Shown piece after piece: positions 26,201 to 41,200 of a stretch of 64,000 bases of DNA. The notes beneath the pieces were generated by a model, which saw only the letters and a program-made list of their open reading frames with translations, had not been told where the DNA came from and made no database searches. The position numbers and the translations under genes are program-made. The stretch lies in NCBI RefSeq assembly GCF_037975245.1, contig NC_092573.1:19505265-19569264 (forward strand), given 5' to 3'. This DNA is from Apostichopus japonicus (lineage: Eukaryota; Echinodermata; Holothuroidea; Aspidochirotida; Stichopodidae). The first letter of the stretch is position 1. Every line of letters begins with the position of its first letter.

Positions 26201-29200
26201 TCAATAAAAGAGATGGAAAAAAAGAGTCTAGTTTTGAAGTGTACAAATGGGGTTACCACCACTAGCATTTTATACCACAAAATAACAGTTTAATATTGTT
26301 GTATTAATGTTGAATTTCCTCCATAAATCCGTTTGTAAATGTCTGTTTTATACTGCATAAACATGAACAATGTTAATTGTCGGCACAGCAAGTGGTTAGT
26401 CATAGCCTTTACTTTCTGGTTTATTTTCAAGTAATTCGGTCTTTGATAAATGCTGTGTCCAAAAATGTCAGGGCAACGAAAGTTTCTCTTTCGAATGTAA
26501 CTTAATTAGTGCTACCTAAAAGTTTTTCATTTGGTGAACGAAACTACATTTTTCGTTCTATTTTTAACGTAAATTTCTCCCCACATTTGATCAAATTCTA
26601 AATTGTCGGTATCATTTGGATAACACGACACGACGTCGTCGCTCTAATTATTCTCAAAGCAACATTTTGTGTTGAAATTGATACATTTCGCGTAATCTGT
26701 AATAACATCCACAAATCTGTGTTTATTTAAAATAAGTCACATCTTATTTGAGAAGAAAATTTATATTTATATGAAACATTGTTTAGGCATCAAAAGCTTT
26801 AGAATTCTAGGCAATTTAATACTCCTTTATTTATATTCCTTGGTGGAATGATCGTTGGTAAGAAATTATTCACACTTTGTTTTCAAAATGTCTAGAAGAA
26901 GTGGCAGTTGGGTTGTTGGATATGTTAAAAGTAACGAAATAGTCAAGCAAGTCGATTTAATCATGTCTAGTCTCCTTAGCACAAATTAATACAATGAGAG
27001 AGTTAAAATAAAAACAAACCATTTGTATTTACCTCTCCTAATTGGATCCAAAATAGTTGCGTTAACGACTTTGCATTCGCCTACTTGTCGTATGTTCGTA
27101 ACCTTTAAATGATACACTAAACGAAGAACAACAAAAGACATCGAAATATTATGAAAAGCATCTTGGCCATATTTTGAATATACTGCAGGATAAACAAACA
27201 CCATGGTACTGTCATAATTGTCAATATTTTGTATAGTCAAAACGCTAGTAATTGCTAGTCAAGCTCGAAGTGTGCGCTTCCATGCATGCTATTTATTGCA
27301 TCATCACTACAAGCATCGGACTAAAGGATAAACTTCAAACAGAATTTTAGTATCAATGGTTTAATATATAAGTCGCATATTCTGAAGACTCATCCACTAT
27401 AGCAGTAATGGATGTGAGACCATATCTTCTTTGACAAATTAAGTCGAATATTATGATGAATCAACCACTAGCAGTAGTGGATCTGAGACCATATCTCCTT
27501 GACAAATTAAGTCGTATATTATGATGACTCCACCACTATAGCAGTAATGGATCTGAGACCATATCTCATTGACAAATTATAGTTGTACATTCTTTCTTGG
27601 CCACAAAACACCCACAATAATTGTTGGATACCATTCTAAGCTATTATTTGAGTCATCAGTGTTCCAGAGTTACAGGGACATGGAGGCCGCCAGTACACTC
27701 TCCCTCATAAAGACTTAAAAGACCATTCCAGCCAAACTACAAGCATTCATCAAGTAAAAGAAATTAAAGTGTGCTAAATTTGTTTTACTTGTATATAAAC
27801 AACCATGTGTGGTAAGAATTGTAAGAACATGGAAGCATTTCAATGACATTCCTTACAATCCCAGGACAGGCCTCGTGAGATTTGTGACAGTAGAATAACA
27901 AAATATCACAAAAGGCACTTTTCGCGAACCTCAAACGAGCAAAATGGCCGTTTCGACCAAATTTCAACGGGCCATATCTCGAAAACGACATGGAGTATGA
28001 CTTAACTTTTTTGTGTGTGTTCATTTGGGACATACTTAATCATTCTGATGAAGTTAAATCAAAATCTGAGAGGGTCACCTGGGAACCACTGGTTGATTTG
28101 ACATAGAATGACCTCTACAGCAGTAATGGATCTGAGACCATATCTCCTTGACAAATAAAGTCGTGTATTCTGATGACTCAACCACTAGCAGTTGTGGATC
28201 TGAGACCATATCTCCTTGACAAATTAAGTCGTATATTTTGATGACCCCACCACTTTAGCAGTAATAGATCTGAGACCATATCTTCTTTGACAAATAAGGT
28301 CGTTTATTCTGATGACTCAACCACTATAGTAGTAATGGATCTGAGACCATATCTCCTTGACAAATTAGGTCGAACATTCTGATAACTCAACCACTATAGC
28401 GGTTATGTATCTGAAACCATATCTCCTTGGCAATTTAAGTCCTATATTCTGATGACTCAACCACTATAGCAGTGATGTATCCTCGACCATATCTCCTTGA
28501 CAAATTACAGTTTTTAAGCAGGTTATTTTAAGTTCATAAAAGGTCTGTTTTTTCTTTCAGCTTAGTCACGTTTTAAAGAAAAAAGAACATCTTTTATGTG
28601 TCCTAGACTCTGCCACTTTGACTGATGTTGAAAGCGGCATTTCTCAAAAATTAAATTTCTAATGTTTAACTAAATAGTCTTGCCTATAAGACAGGCTTAC
28701 AGCATATCAATATTAATTTTGTGCCCGACAGTCATCCTTTTTCTCATGGATGATTGCGCTGCTTAAGCTGCCATTTTTTGTAAAATCATAAATAAAGGTT
28801 GTATATATGAGAATAGCACACGCAAGGAGATCTGGTTACCAATTGTCACTAGTATAAATATTGTGGATTCCGTTATGAAATAACAATATTGAAATACAAA
28901 AAAGTAAGCAAAAACCAATGTGTCCAGACAATAAAGAGTTTTTCAATGAATGACGAACCTCTTTGTATCTAGTAGTAAAAGGATAACAACAATGCAATAC
29001 TCGTGATACTAATGAGGTTCAATAACTGTTATACTGTAACGAAAATTATATTGCTTGTTTATTTCATCTCTTACTCGTTGCCTTTGGTATAACGTAATAG
29101 TGCTTGGAACACTGGCTTTCAGCTAAATTGTTGTTCTGTTGTTTTGCCGTTATGGTCGGGTTATGCAATTCCGCTGAATGCTGACTTCAGTGGTACATTT

Positions 29201-32200
29201 TTTTTACGTATATTTTTTTTACGTACATCTGTTTTTATACCAGTAGAATACTGGCCGGGTCACATTGAGCTGTATTTGAACACGGCAGTCCGTTAGTTTC
29301 ATAATGCTGAGTAAATCTTGCGAGCTGCTCGTTTATTCACCAAATTACTCATGCAATTACTCAATCTTCTGACTACCATTTCTGTGTGAGTGCTTGCTCG
29401 CTAACTATTAGTTTATTGTGAGTAGTTGCTTGCTCAATCAGTCGTTACAGTTACCCGTGAGAAGTAGTTACTCATCAAAATTTACCTGTGAGTATCTTTT
29501 CGCTCACTATGAGGTGCTAGTGAGAAGTTGCTCACTTGCTCACTGTCATACTCATGAGAAGTTGCCCACTGTCTTAATGCTATCTACTAAATAAAGATTT
29601 TCGATTACTCACTGTTAGAATAAAGAATTTACTCGGGAGGAGACTTAATTTCTCACTTGCTCATGGTTGTGTAGTTAAGTTTGTGTTGAATACTAAGACT
29701 GCTCACTCTTTGGTTCTGTCAAGTTAATCTAGTTGGTCACTATGCATTTAACAAAATAGATTAATGGTAAGGTATTGCGGCTCGTTTGCAGACTCGTTTC
29801 TCACGTATCTCTCCCTGGTCCAACCATTCAATGAACCGAGGAGCTTTACGAGACATCTCCACTTTTTCCTGGTTTCTCACATGCGCTGTGTTGAAACGGT
29901 TGACTTTCAGCGAGCGTTGCAACACCAACAACCACTTGGAGATTGTTTTTATTGGTAGATGATGATAATGAAGAGAAGTATTATTAGTTTGAAATAAAAT
30001 TTCATATCAGATTTCTAATACTGCTGTGTAGCCCACGGCCAATGTCGATGCTGTGAGGTTTGCGCACAATGTCTTCAGTGATGATGACAATTAAGGCATA
30101 TCTCAGACAGATGAAATGATCCTGTGTCAAAATATACTTTACCATATGTTTGAGCACTAACACACGCAGCGTCCAACAGGTCCTGAGTATCCGGTCTATC
30201 AACACAAGGAGGGCATTCACCTTAAAAGAAGATAGAAGAAGATGTTGCAAACACGTAATCCCAAAGAATGGTTCCGTGACAAGTGAGCTTCATAATTCGT
30301 GAATGAAATCACTCCTAGAAAAGACTGATCATTTCGAACACTTTTAATCGAATTCTCACATGTTTGCAGTTAAGAGTTTATTAAATATTTGGGTTAACTT
30401 TACACCGAGGGGTAGCAGTTTACATCGATCATTATCAAAATGTTTAGCTTTGATGACAGAATGATATTCTAAGCACTCTTCATTTGCAAAGCTTTTAGAA
30501 TTAGAATAATCTTGTTGGTTCAATTGATCGATTCAGCTCTAAAGGTGGCGTTAAAAATAGATCCCCACACTAATTGAACAGGGCGACAAAATGTGTGTAA
30601 GTATAGGGGACTACCATATAGAAATTCATGACTTCCTAGTATAGAATGTGACATGAAGAGACTGAAGAGAGGGACACGAAGGGAGGGCCATTTCAAGTGT
30701 TGCAAGCATGTTGTCACAAAAATGGTCAGAAAACTAAATATAATCCAGTCTTAAACATATATTTTTGTCTATATTTGTTTACTTTTCTCAGTTTAATCAA
30801 GTCCTGCTTCTGGAAAAAAAATTTTTTTTGAAGGATTATTGTGACCTACAAAATTGAGAAATATAGCACCATTTTGCATCTGAGCATTACTTAACTTCAA
30901 AACAAAATATGTCAATGGGGAGGGGGACACCCACTCCCCTTAAACACCTCTCCCATGACGGCGATCACTTTGTTAGTAACATATCAATGAATAATGGGCC
31001 GGTCTAGGTAAAAAATGCCCGGGCCGGTTTTAAGACCCAGTCCGCTCCTGCATGTTGTGGAGTATTGCCCCAATATTTTTTCTTTGCTTGTAGGTACCAT
31101 TATTGTACAAGTTGGATTATACAATGGAAGTATGCACATCTCGTAATTAAGCTACCAACTCTGTTAACGACGTGAATTGTATTTTTCAAGTAGACATAGA
31201 AGAGATCGTGGTACATCATAATGAAGCATATTGTTCCAGTTTTTCTTATTTCTTAATGTGCTTGCGTTACAAGTCATGATAAAAAGAAGTGTAACAAAAT
31301 GTAGTCTAAAAAAATTGTTTTGATTACGGGATGAACATTTACTCCCAGAAGGTATCTTTATCTAGGTAATAAACTGATGTCATGGTATAGGACTTTTCGC
31401 GAGAACTATATTCGAGGTACATGCAGACAACCCCCCCCCCCCACCCTTCCTCCTCACGTGCCCGCCTCCATCATTACAGATGTAACCGGAGAAATTAATT
31501 TCATGGAATATAATCCCTGAATGATACAAACATTTTATAATATTTTAAATTGTGTGTTATTATATTTTAAATTGTAAGAGAGTATAATGACTTGAAAGGT
31601 TCGCATCAGGATTGTGCCCGTTAGAAACACAATGGACAATTCATAGAATCGATGTACCTCCCCACAACCGGACTAATTACCCACTAGAGTAGAAAATTAC
31701 GTTGGAATGGCTTTAACCTGTCGGTTAGGATAGTCAGTGGATCCCATGAGGATGTTTCATAGGCCTAGTGTCACACGAGGGGTACAAACCTGACTTTACA
31801 TCACACATGAAATAAATTTCTATCAGCTCAGCCTTTATGACATGGATCGACTTACCTGAAATACAAGAACATGGGTCATCGTTACATCGTTCTTCTGTAT
31901 AGAATTGTATGCACTCCTCATCTATAAAAGGACAGATTGAAAAGATCATAAAAACAATTATGAAAACTCACTTCGAAACTAATGTGTGATGTTAAGGTAT
32001 GCATATATGATATGAACTAGATGCTGTTTGTTGCATAAGTTGCCAGTTTAAGCATGGTCAAAGTTTAACAGCGAACATGCTTTGCGCAGGCTCTGAAAGT
32101 GAACAATTCATTATCATTATTCAATGCTGTAGCCTAATTCAAGACCTCTATAGAACTCTTGGAGACGTTTGAATAATTTGTGTAACAGCTGCAACGGACA

Positions 32201-35103
32201 TTGCAAAGTTACACCTGTGATGTCATATACGATCTGGAGTAATGATATGAATTAATAGCATTCGATATGCAGATGATATGATTCACGGCCTAAAAACATA
32301 AGACATTAAATGTGTTTTTTGGAGTATATGTCTACATAACTCACATTTGCAAGGGAACCAATGTTCAAACACACGGTTAACTTAGCCGAGTTTGTGCATG
32401 TGCGTCATTACGATTTTTACAAAATGCAGGCCTATACTTCTCTATACGTCAGAACGCTATACATTAACCTACATATATCCGTATATAAAGGCGGGTCACT
32501 TACCCGGCACAATATGGAAGGACCTTTGGTTACATTTTATGAACACAATGATGTTTATAAGGACAAAGATAGTTCCTTCTTCTTGCTAAGAGTATTTGGC
32601 AGTATCGTTCGGAAATAAAGGAAACATTTACTGAATTGGATTTGAACGTGAAAGCTGCTGCTGTTTATTACTCAAGAAGACATATTTGCATAATGTATGG
32701 GATTTCTCGATTGTGGTTTTCGCATTCTATTGAGATGTGGAGCTTTCAGCTCAATGAAGTTGGGAAGTGCATGGATAGAAAGATTAAAACACCATGTAAG
32801 GTTATAAGCAAATATGAACTCGAACCTTATGCCTGATAACGATACATTGGCATTGTATTCCATGTGTAGGTACTGAGCTGAAAGGAACAGAAGCAATGCA
32901 CAGATACATTATACTTAAAATCAGGAAAAATCATCACGCTATATAAGAATTATTAGTTACAAACCTGGATCGTAATAGTCATACACTCTAACAGCTGCGT
33001 TATGCATGTTGGTGGCGGTGAATGCACGCTTAGCCTTAAATTCAAACCTTACAGAGCCTTCGCGTTGTATGGGAAAGTAATCAGTATAGAAAATAACTGA
33101 ACGGTCGGATTCTTCATATCTTGCGACAAAGCTATTCTCTTCTACGACCTGCAATAGGTGAACAAATTGCATGGATGAAGTTAACATATAGTTCAGATAA
33201 TGTGATCACGTATTATAGTTGTATCCATAAATACTTACACAAACACTTACAAATATTAATTATTACAGAGATAACGACAAATATTAGTAACACGAAAGAA
33301 ATAATTGACAAAATATTAACCTCGCTTGCAGATGTGTGATTTGATTTATAAAAGTATTATCACATTTTCAATTATAGCAATCATAACTAAAACTAAAACA
33401 AAGATAGACATGCCATCAATAACTGAAACTAGAGCCGTTCCTGAGTAGCTGTCCATGGGTTGCAGCAATTTGTCATTGAGTTGAAGTTCGTTTGATTTGA
33501 CTTATTGGACAAGATGGAAATTTTATGGTATGACTATAGGCAGTCATAAGTCCTATAGATCGACATTATCATTTCTGATGAGTTGCGCACAACTGACAGT
33601 TTCTCGTTTGCTCGTTGTTTCATTCAAGTTCTATGATTGTGATTTGAAGAAATCGGCATATGTCAAATTAAATTGGCACCTGACATTTTATAGCAACTTT
33701 TTAAGAGGACTCTGTCACATGTCATACCATTACGCTTTTGATTGGGAGAAACTGCCATATGTACGAGAAATCTACATGTGTTAAATTAAATTCACATTTT
33801 TTTTTAGGTTTCTCGCTCTCTTAATGGAGAACACTTGTCACATGTCAATGTGTAACTTTCTTGACTGGAAGTAAACTGTCATTAGTGAAATATACTTGGC
33901 ATTTGTCAGTTTCTCGCTGTCTCATACGTCGATTTCAGAACCAATGGCACTCTATAGGCACAACATAAACGTTGATACACGTTCCATATGATCATGTTTA
34001 AGTATTTATTTACATTCCAAAACAATGATACTCCAAATAATACCTTATCTGTATTATATCAGAGGCTGAGTGTGTTTCGCAACTTGATTCATCTTTATAT
34101 TCCACTCCTCACCAGATTAACTGAATAACTAATACAATGTTACATACAAAAAATGTGATGTCATTTATCTCAAGCTTCAAACTGTTTTCGCAATGATCAA
34201 TAACAACGCCAGATTCTGATGTCAGTATATCGTATACAAAGACATGCTAATGTGTACTATTCGTAGGCCTAAAGGTTATCTTTACATGTGTTTGTTGTGG
34301 ATATCTCGATATTTTTAAACCCTTGTCATGCAAAAAAAAAAAAATACTTGAAACGTAAACCATCATGAGTACAGTCTCTGCTCAAGCAACTAGTTCAAAG
34401 ACGGTAGAACGTTTTAAAATTGTAGGACTGCTGATTTATTCATATTTCTGTAGTTTGAGGAAATTGCCGAGGACATTTTTTAAAACAGGCTTGTCGAAAT
34501 ATGGACAACGGTATACTCTCACTATTAATGAGATGTTTTAAACATATACGCTGGTAAAAACATTGCTTATGCAGTCATTAATCAAACAATGATATCAATA
34601 CTGCTGACGCAATACTGAACTTCATGCCTCTGAAGAAAATATTACAAAAGTAAATTGACATCGGTTGATTTTGTCATAACGAGTAATGATCAACAGTACC
34701 TTATCGCAGCTCTTCTTATCTGGAATAAAACCCGTGAGGAGTCCAAAATCTATAATACCCATGCTGGTTTTGGTGTCGCCCAAATAGCTACAAAAGTCAG
34801 AACGTAGTATGAATGATTTAGTTGGAGGAAGTAACTTGTTTATAATTAACACCGCTACACAGAAACAATAGAGATTTGCATGGTGTCATATATATAGTTA
34901 AAGTGTTGTCGGATTGGATAGTAGGCTAACTACTAATTTATCAACTAAATGAGCCTTATCCGAACAAATCATTTGCCTCTCAACCAAGACACTTAATGCT
35001 TTGAATTCTTACTAATCGAGAAACGGGATTACATTCTACTTATTGCAATTTTAATTAAATATTCCCAACTACTGAATACGTAGTTTTCTATTCCACAACC
35101 ATC

Positions 35104-35202
<99 letters not shown>

Positions 35203-35209
35203 GATAGAC

Positions 35210-35284
<75 letters not shown>

Positions 35285-38200
35285 TAGACAGATAGACAGA
35301 TAGACAGATAGACAGATAGACAGATAGATAGATATATAGATATTAATATAGACAGACAGACAGACAGACAGACATACAGTTTGTTTGTTTATATATCTCA
35401 ATGACTTACGAAACTTCGATGTTAATTAATAGCTCGTCGTTCACCAGGTATCGTATTACTTCATACCGGGGTTGATCCCGTTTAATTATCCTGGTAGAGA
35501 TGACTATATCAAATGGACACAGATTTCTCCTATCGTTACTATCTTCGTAGTATTTCACTTCGACCTATAGTGGAATATATTTGTAAATAATCAATCCATC
35601 GCGCACAAAAATATCATATTCACCAATGAAGACAGTAGTTTGGATGGGCAAATAATGATATCACAAGCTTCAATAGATTATTTATGGTGCTTTTCATCAT
35701 CGCCGTCATATCTTTCCTAACAGAGCCGTATAGATACAGTTCTAGATCATATTGAGCGTGATTTATACTTTTTACAGATCTCCAAAGATTTTGGAAAGCG
35801 CTTAACATACCTCAACCTATGTGATGGTTGTGAAACAAGCTTGAAAAGATGTCGTTTTCAAAACTTACGAGAAAAAATTGTTTTAAGTCCAGTATTTTTA
35901 ATTTCACTGAAGTTCAAAGCCTAACAAATTTGGCGGAAGTGGTTGAAAATACCTTAAAGAAGCTATTTGGTTGGTTGACGACCAGAAAAGTGAAAAGTTG
36001 CCAAATGAACGAACGAACATACACTGTAGCTTGTCAAGTTTCGAGGAAACTAGAAAGGGCTGGTATGGCTGTTAATTAAGGACGTGTCTGGAGATCCCAA
36101 AGGTTTGAACAAAAGCGAAATACATAAACAACATATTACGTAATACGCAGCACACCAACATACAAAACCTGACAGTCTGAAAAACGTCATATCGTCTTTA
36201 TATGAAGTTGACGAAAATATAGCAAGTTTTCTTCCAACCAAGTTATAACCAACTGTGATTTGGAGCTCCATTTCAATTCGATAGTAGATGATAGAACATG
36301 GTCCAAAGAAGTAGAAACAAATGATATAACTGCAACATGCATTTGTAATATTACGGTACGTATACATATATTTGATGCGACGCCATCTTCTCGCTATTTA
36401 AAAATATTAGGTTTATCATAAAATTACCACCAAGTGAGCAGTTCATTAGAGTAAATTACTTGTATCATACAATGCGATGATGTATAACCTCCACTCCAAC
36501 CAGTGGCGGCGGAACCGGGGGGGCAAATGCTAGATAAGCCCCCCCCCAATATTTACCAAGGCTCCGAAACGTACATCTGCCCATTTTTCAATGCATACTT
36601 GTCGATCTGTCCGATGCACACGTATACTCTATAGGTGTAATAATTTTAGTAATTGCTGGGGGACCCTCGGCCCGTCCCTTGGCTATAGACCACATTGTCA
36701 CCCCAACCGCGTCTTCACGCCCCGTGAAAAGTGGAAGCAGTGAGTGTGAGTACCGGTAAGCGTAACACAACTTCGTCTTAGGCCAATGACTTGCCTCATT
36801 TCAGCCAGTTCTCCAACAACCCCCCTTACTTAGTGGTGGATCGAGCGACCATATATACAGTCAGGGGCGGATGCCCCCCCCCCCCCTGATGGACTCAAAT
36901 GGACTGCTGGCGCCCTTTTCAGCTTTTCACTACTTTTTACTTATTCGCGATTTTTGACTATTTTATTGAGCTCTCATATACCTATTGACATTTGTCATAT
37001 TCTGTCGGTGTATTTTCCGACAAAATGGCGACGACACCTATTTATTCTCCGTTTATCTGCAAATTAGCAAGGCCCGGAAAGGGTCATTTCCTGCAATCTC
37101 GGGAGTATCTTTACTCAAAAATTTTCTGTACGCTCCGCGCCACCCTTTGGTGGCGCTCCGCTTAGATAGTGTCGAAAGCGCCCCTACAGACCATTCTTGC
37201 CCCCCCCGACCAATACCCCTAGCCGCGCCACTGCCCTTACTACACTCAAAAACGTCTTTGCGAGTACACTACGAGTAATAGCTACTCTCTTAAAACACCA
37301 TCGAATATACAAATTACAATGTTTTTACAGACTTTACGTGCAATCTGAGAAATTGCAGGCTTGAGACCCATATTTTAGGGCCAGGTATTCACAGCATAAA
37401 ACACTCGGGAAGTGCCGTTTCCGGCCATCTGGGAGTTTGAAAAAACCCAAAATTTTCTTGGACGCTCCGCGCCAACCGATGGTGGCGCTCCGCTTAGATA
37501 GTCTCCACACATTAGTCCCCCCCCCCCCCCCCAATAATGGTTCCGTTCCGCCGCGCCTGACTCCAACCAATCTAATTTAACGTGCTAAAATACTTTCCAA
37601 ATATATACTTGCTAACATTTACCTCAAAATGTGATGCTTACACAGTGTTTTTCACGTCACACCATGCTATGGTATTCAAAATGACGTGACATTAACTTTA
37701 CACATAACTAACATAGTGCGAGTCTTTAAATTGTTTCTCAGGCTTGTGAAATTGATGTTTTTCGGGATTGGTTAAATCTGATGAGTTGACACTTCTCACA
37801 TGCTCCGCAACGTAAACATTTGTCTCTTGTTAATGAAGAAATCCAATCTATGATTCGGTAGTTGTAACTCAGTCTTGTTCACAATTAATTATAAAATAAA
37901 TTTGATAAAACGTTTCAACAAAGCTTACCTCTGCAATTTATCTCTTGTTTACAATGTCGATTTATGTTTAGGCGGTACGTTATAATAGAGATACAAGTTC
38001 AAAAAGAAATTCTTGCCGTACATTTAATGTTCCAATTCCAACTCCTTGCGTTTTCACCACAAGTTGGTCTTTAATGTTCTCATTCGATACCTAAAAAAAA
38101 ATCAAGACAATCAGCTATTACAAGTAATATTGATATGAACTTTATATCCTTTGACATGTCACTTGATTTCCACGATTTACATGTGTGTGTGTTAGAATTC

Positions 38201-41200
38201 CGTAAATGTGATTAATATATATCAAAATAAAAAATTCTAATAACATGTACCTCTACTGTCTTCTGAAGTAAGACATCTTCATTTTCCAACTGAAATATTG
38301 TCTCGAAGCCATTCGCACCTGATATGTTGCAGTGAAGATTCAAGTCACCTCCTACGCTGAGGGCTGAAAACTCCGAAAGAGATTGCAGGGCGATGACGGT
38401 GTCCTGGATAAATCAGATGAATATAATCATTAAATCCTGTCATTATGAAACGCTTAATGTACTTGTCTAGTAAAATCAACACCAAATTGACAGACATTAG
38501 TTTGGGACCGACAAGAATCGTTAAACAAATTTTAGCCATAACACCTAAACGTGCTGTAAGGGAACAGCATTCTTGAATAGTAACAATGATAATTATCCAG
38601 TGTTGGGTTAGTGGCATAACAACGGAATGTACAGCAATATACATGGGCCCTTAAAGCAGTGCAAATTCATCCAAACTTAATCATGGTTTGGGAACCAATC
38701 CACGGTTTAAGGAACCTAACCACTGTGGTTTGAAAAACTAACCGTGGTTTGATAACATATTCCTGCAGCTGCCCGTACTCTGAAAGTGTTTCTGCCCCTC
38801 ACATAGGATGCCTCCACACCAGTGCTAACTATTTCAGGAGGATTATTTTGTATTAATTTGTATTAAAAAAGTTCGTTTTGTTTACTTCACAAAACGTCTA
38901 TTCTCGTTTTATTTTCACAAGTAGTCGAAAGTTTGTCGTACCAAGTCACACTTTCGATGAAATACTGAAAAGTTGTAGCTTCCTACGCCACTTCCTTGTA
39001 ACTTGTCTACATGTTTTCAACACAACCTAAACATTTAGTCAAGCCATTCCTCTTAAAGTGTAACCTTTATATGTTGCATATACGAATGAGCTCTGTCGTG
39101 GTATGAACCGTATTGAGACAATTTTGCTAACCAACTATGCCTTTTTGCAGGCAAAAAAAAGGCCATGTTAAGAACACGTCAAGTAGATGTGATAAACTCA
39201 GTGAAAGTGATAAAAAACGGAATAAATTAGGAGGTTTCCAGTTAAAATATTGGAATTCTTGAATCGCTCATCTTACTTGTGTTGAAACAAATCCCCCACC
39301 ATAATTTTGTTGCGTCGATAACCAGTTTGCAATATCTCCAGCATATGTGAGTTCACCAAGTTCGATCTGTGCCAAGAGAGCGTACCCAGTCGTCTCGACG
39401 GAAAGAGCTGAAGGACGGCGTTGAGGTTGCCCATCCTGTTGCTGGATGTCTTCACCCCAGGCACGAGAAATCGTTACTTATATAAAGATAGGTCGAAATG
39501 ATGAAGACAATTATTGTATGCCTCATAATTTGCAGATTTAAAATTCAACAACACACTATTGTTACACATGAAATAATGTTTATCACACTTTTTTCTTATT
39601 AAGAGAGGTGGGGAGGAGGGGATCTTATTTTGTTTACAAAGATATAGTCGTATAATACGGCTAGAACTTGCATTATTAGGTTCATCATCACACGAGGCCA
39701 TTATGTCTTATTATGGAAAATCTACTGACAAACGTATACACATTTTTAAAACTGTCAAAAGATCTATCTATCTTTTCATTCTTATACCATTCATTGTTTT
39801 CTAAAAGTCTGTAGCTGTCGTGGCGGATGTTCACGCTGATGATAAGAATATCTTCGCTGTATAGAGGTATCTTTGTATTGATCTAATTTAATTAAGTAAA
39901 AGTACTTTGTCGAGAGATGTACGCAACGTTCATGCCGTTGACAGTGCCTCAGCTCATATATACATCGTTGAGGTTTACCTGAATGTTCTTGTGAACTGGT
40001 TTAAGGAAAATTGTTCTGGGTTTAAGATGCCGTGGAAAACGTCTTGGAAAAATGCAGTTGATACCAGGGTCTTCTTATATGTAATTCTGTCTCCATTTTT
40101 CTTATCATTTCTAATTTCTCACTTTTTAATGCGTTTCTTTCAAGATTCTTTTACCAATTCTTGTTGCTTGATTAATTAAACTCAAAGACTTGCTTTCTTA
40201 ACGTCCACCTATTTTGAATTCGGTTCTCTAATGGGTTGCAATAGACGTGTGGGTTTTAGTTGTTCTTATAACACAGATAGAAAATATCAGGTTAGTTTTT
40301 GTCTTACTTTACAACCACAAAATTATTCACTGATATTCCGGGAGGGGGTATTGATGTTGTTTCGTAATAAATGATATTAGTAGACTCCTCCCCTTATAGT
40401 ATTATAGTATTATAATATTATTTTGTGTTTTTCGCGAGGTTACGTGTCCATCCTTACTTGGGTATGGTTGGTGGTGCTGGTGACGTATGATCCTACAGGG
40501 TGTGGACGACAGGTAATTATGGGATAGGTGACTGGGAATATGAAAATTATAGGAAAGATGACGGGGAATATGAGACCTATATGATAGGAAGCAAGAAGGG
40601 GAGAAACAGGGGAGGGTGTTCAAAACATTGAGAAGTTGAGAGGGTCGGCGAGAGAAAGAGAGAGTTGTTAGCAGAGTAGAGAGCATAAGAGGTACATATG
40701 AGGAGGGAGAAATGTTCAGGATAGAAAGTGACCTTGTAGGGTGGGGGTTTGGAAAGGGGGAGAGCTACATCAGTATTATTCTTTTACAAAGGAACTACTA
40801 AATTCCGTTAAGTTTGTTTAGCTAACGACAATGAAGTACAATGAAGGAATCGTTGTTCAACACCATAATACTTTTAATATCATAAAATTTCATAATTAAA
40901 TCTACGAAGGAACCGTTGTTGTATACCGTAGTAATTTATATAATATTGTCATTATTCTATCCATTCTTTCATGGAGCGCTATGTTTGTTTTATATATTGC
41001 ATTAAATGTACGATGAAGTCGTCTGAGGTGAGGGCAACACCTTCCCAGCTTAATACTTTTTATTATTTCGAGGAAAGCTCATAACTTCTTCTATACCATC
41101 TATAAACCCGGGGTAGGGAAACACGTATAATCTGGAATAAGACAGTACCAGTGATGGGACTACGAGATCGTCGACGCTAACTTCCGGAACGGAGAGAAAT

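Noticed and set aside
26002-26280. Minus-strand frame with TTWDAEITTYP as the last C3 exon
   Set aside because: Splice phase did not fit, and the exon at 23099-23249 lies further downstream in the gene and clearly continues the C345C domain.
35102-35401. 99-residue frame of CLSV repeats
   Set aside because: Translation of the CAGA/TAGA microsatellite.
37970-38021. Apparent double frameshift in the C3-like exon after GTLN
   Set aside because: Sequence past 38022 looked like YNVPP-type C3 with indels. Using the weak donor GTACGG at 38021 joins cleanly to the exon at 35410-35564 (GTLNVEVKYYE), so the stretch is intron.
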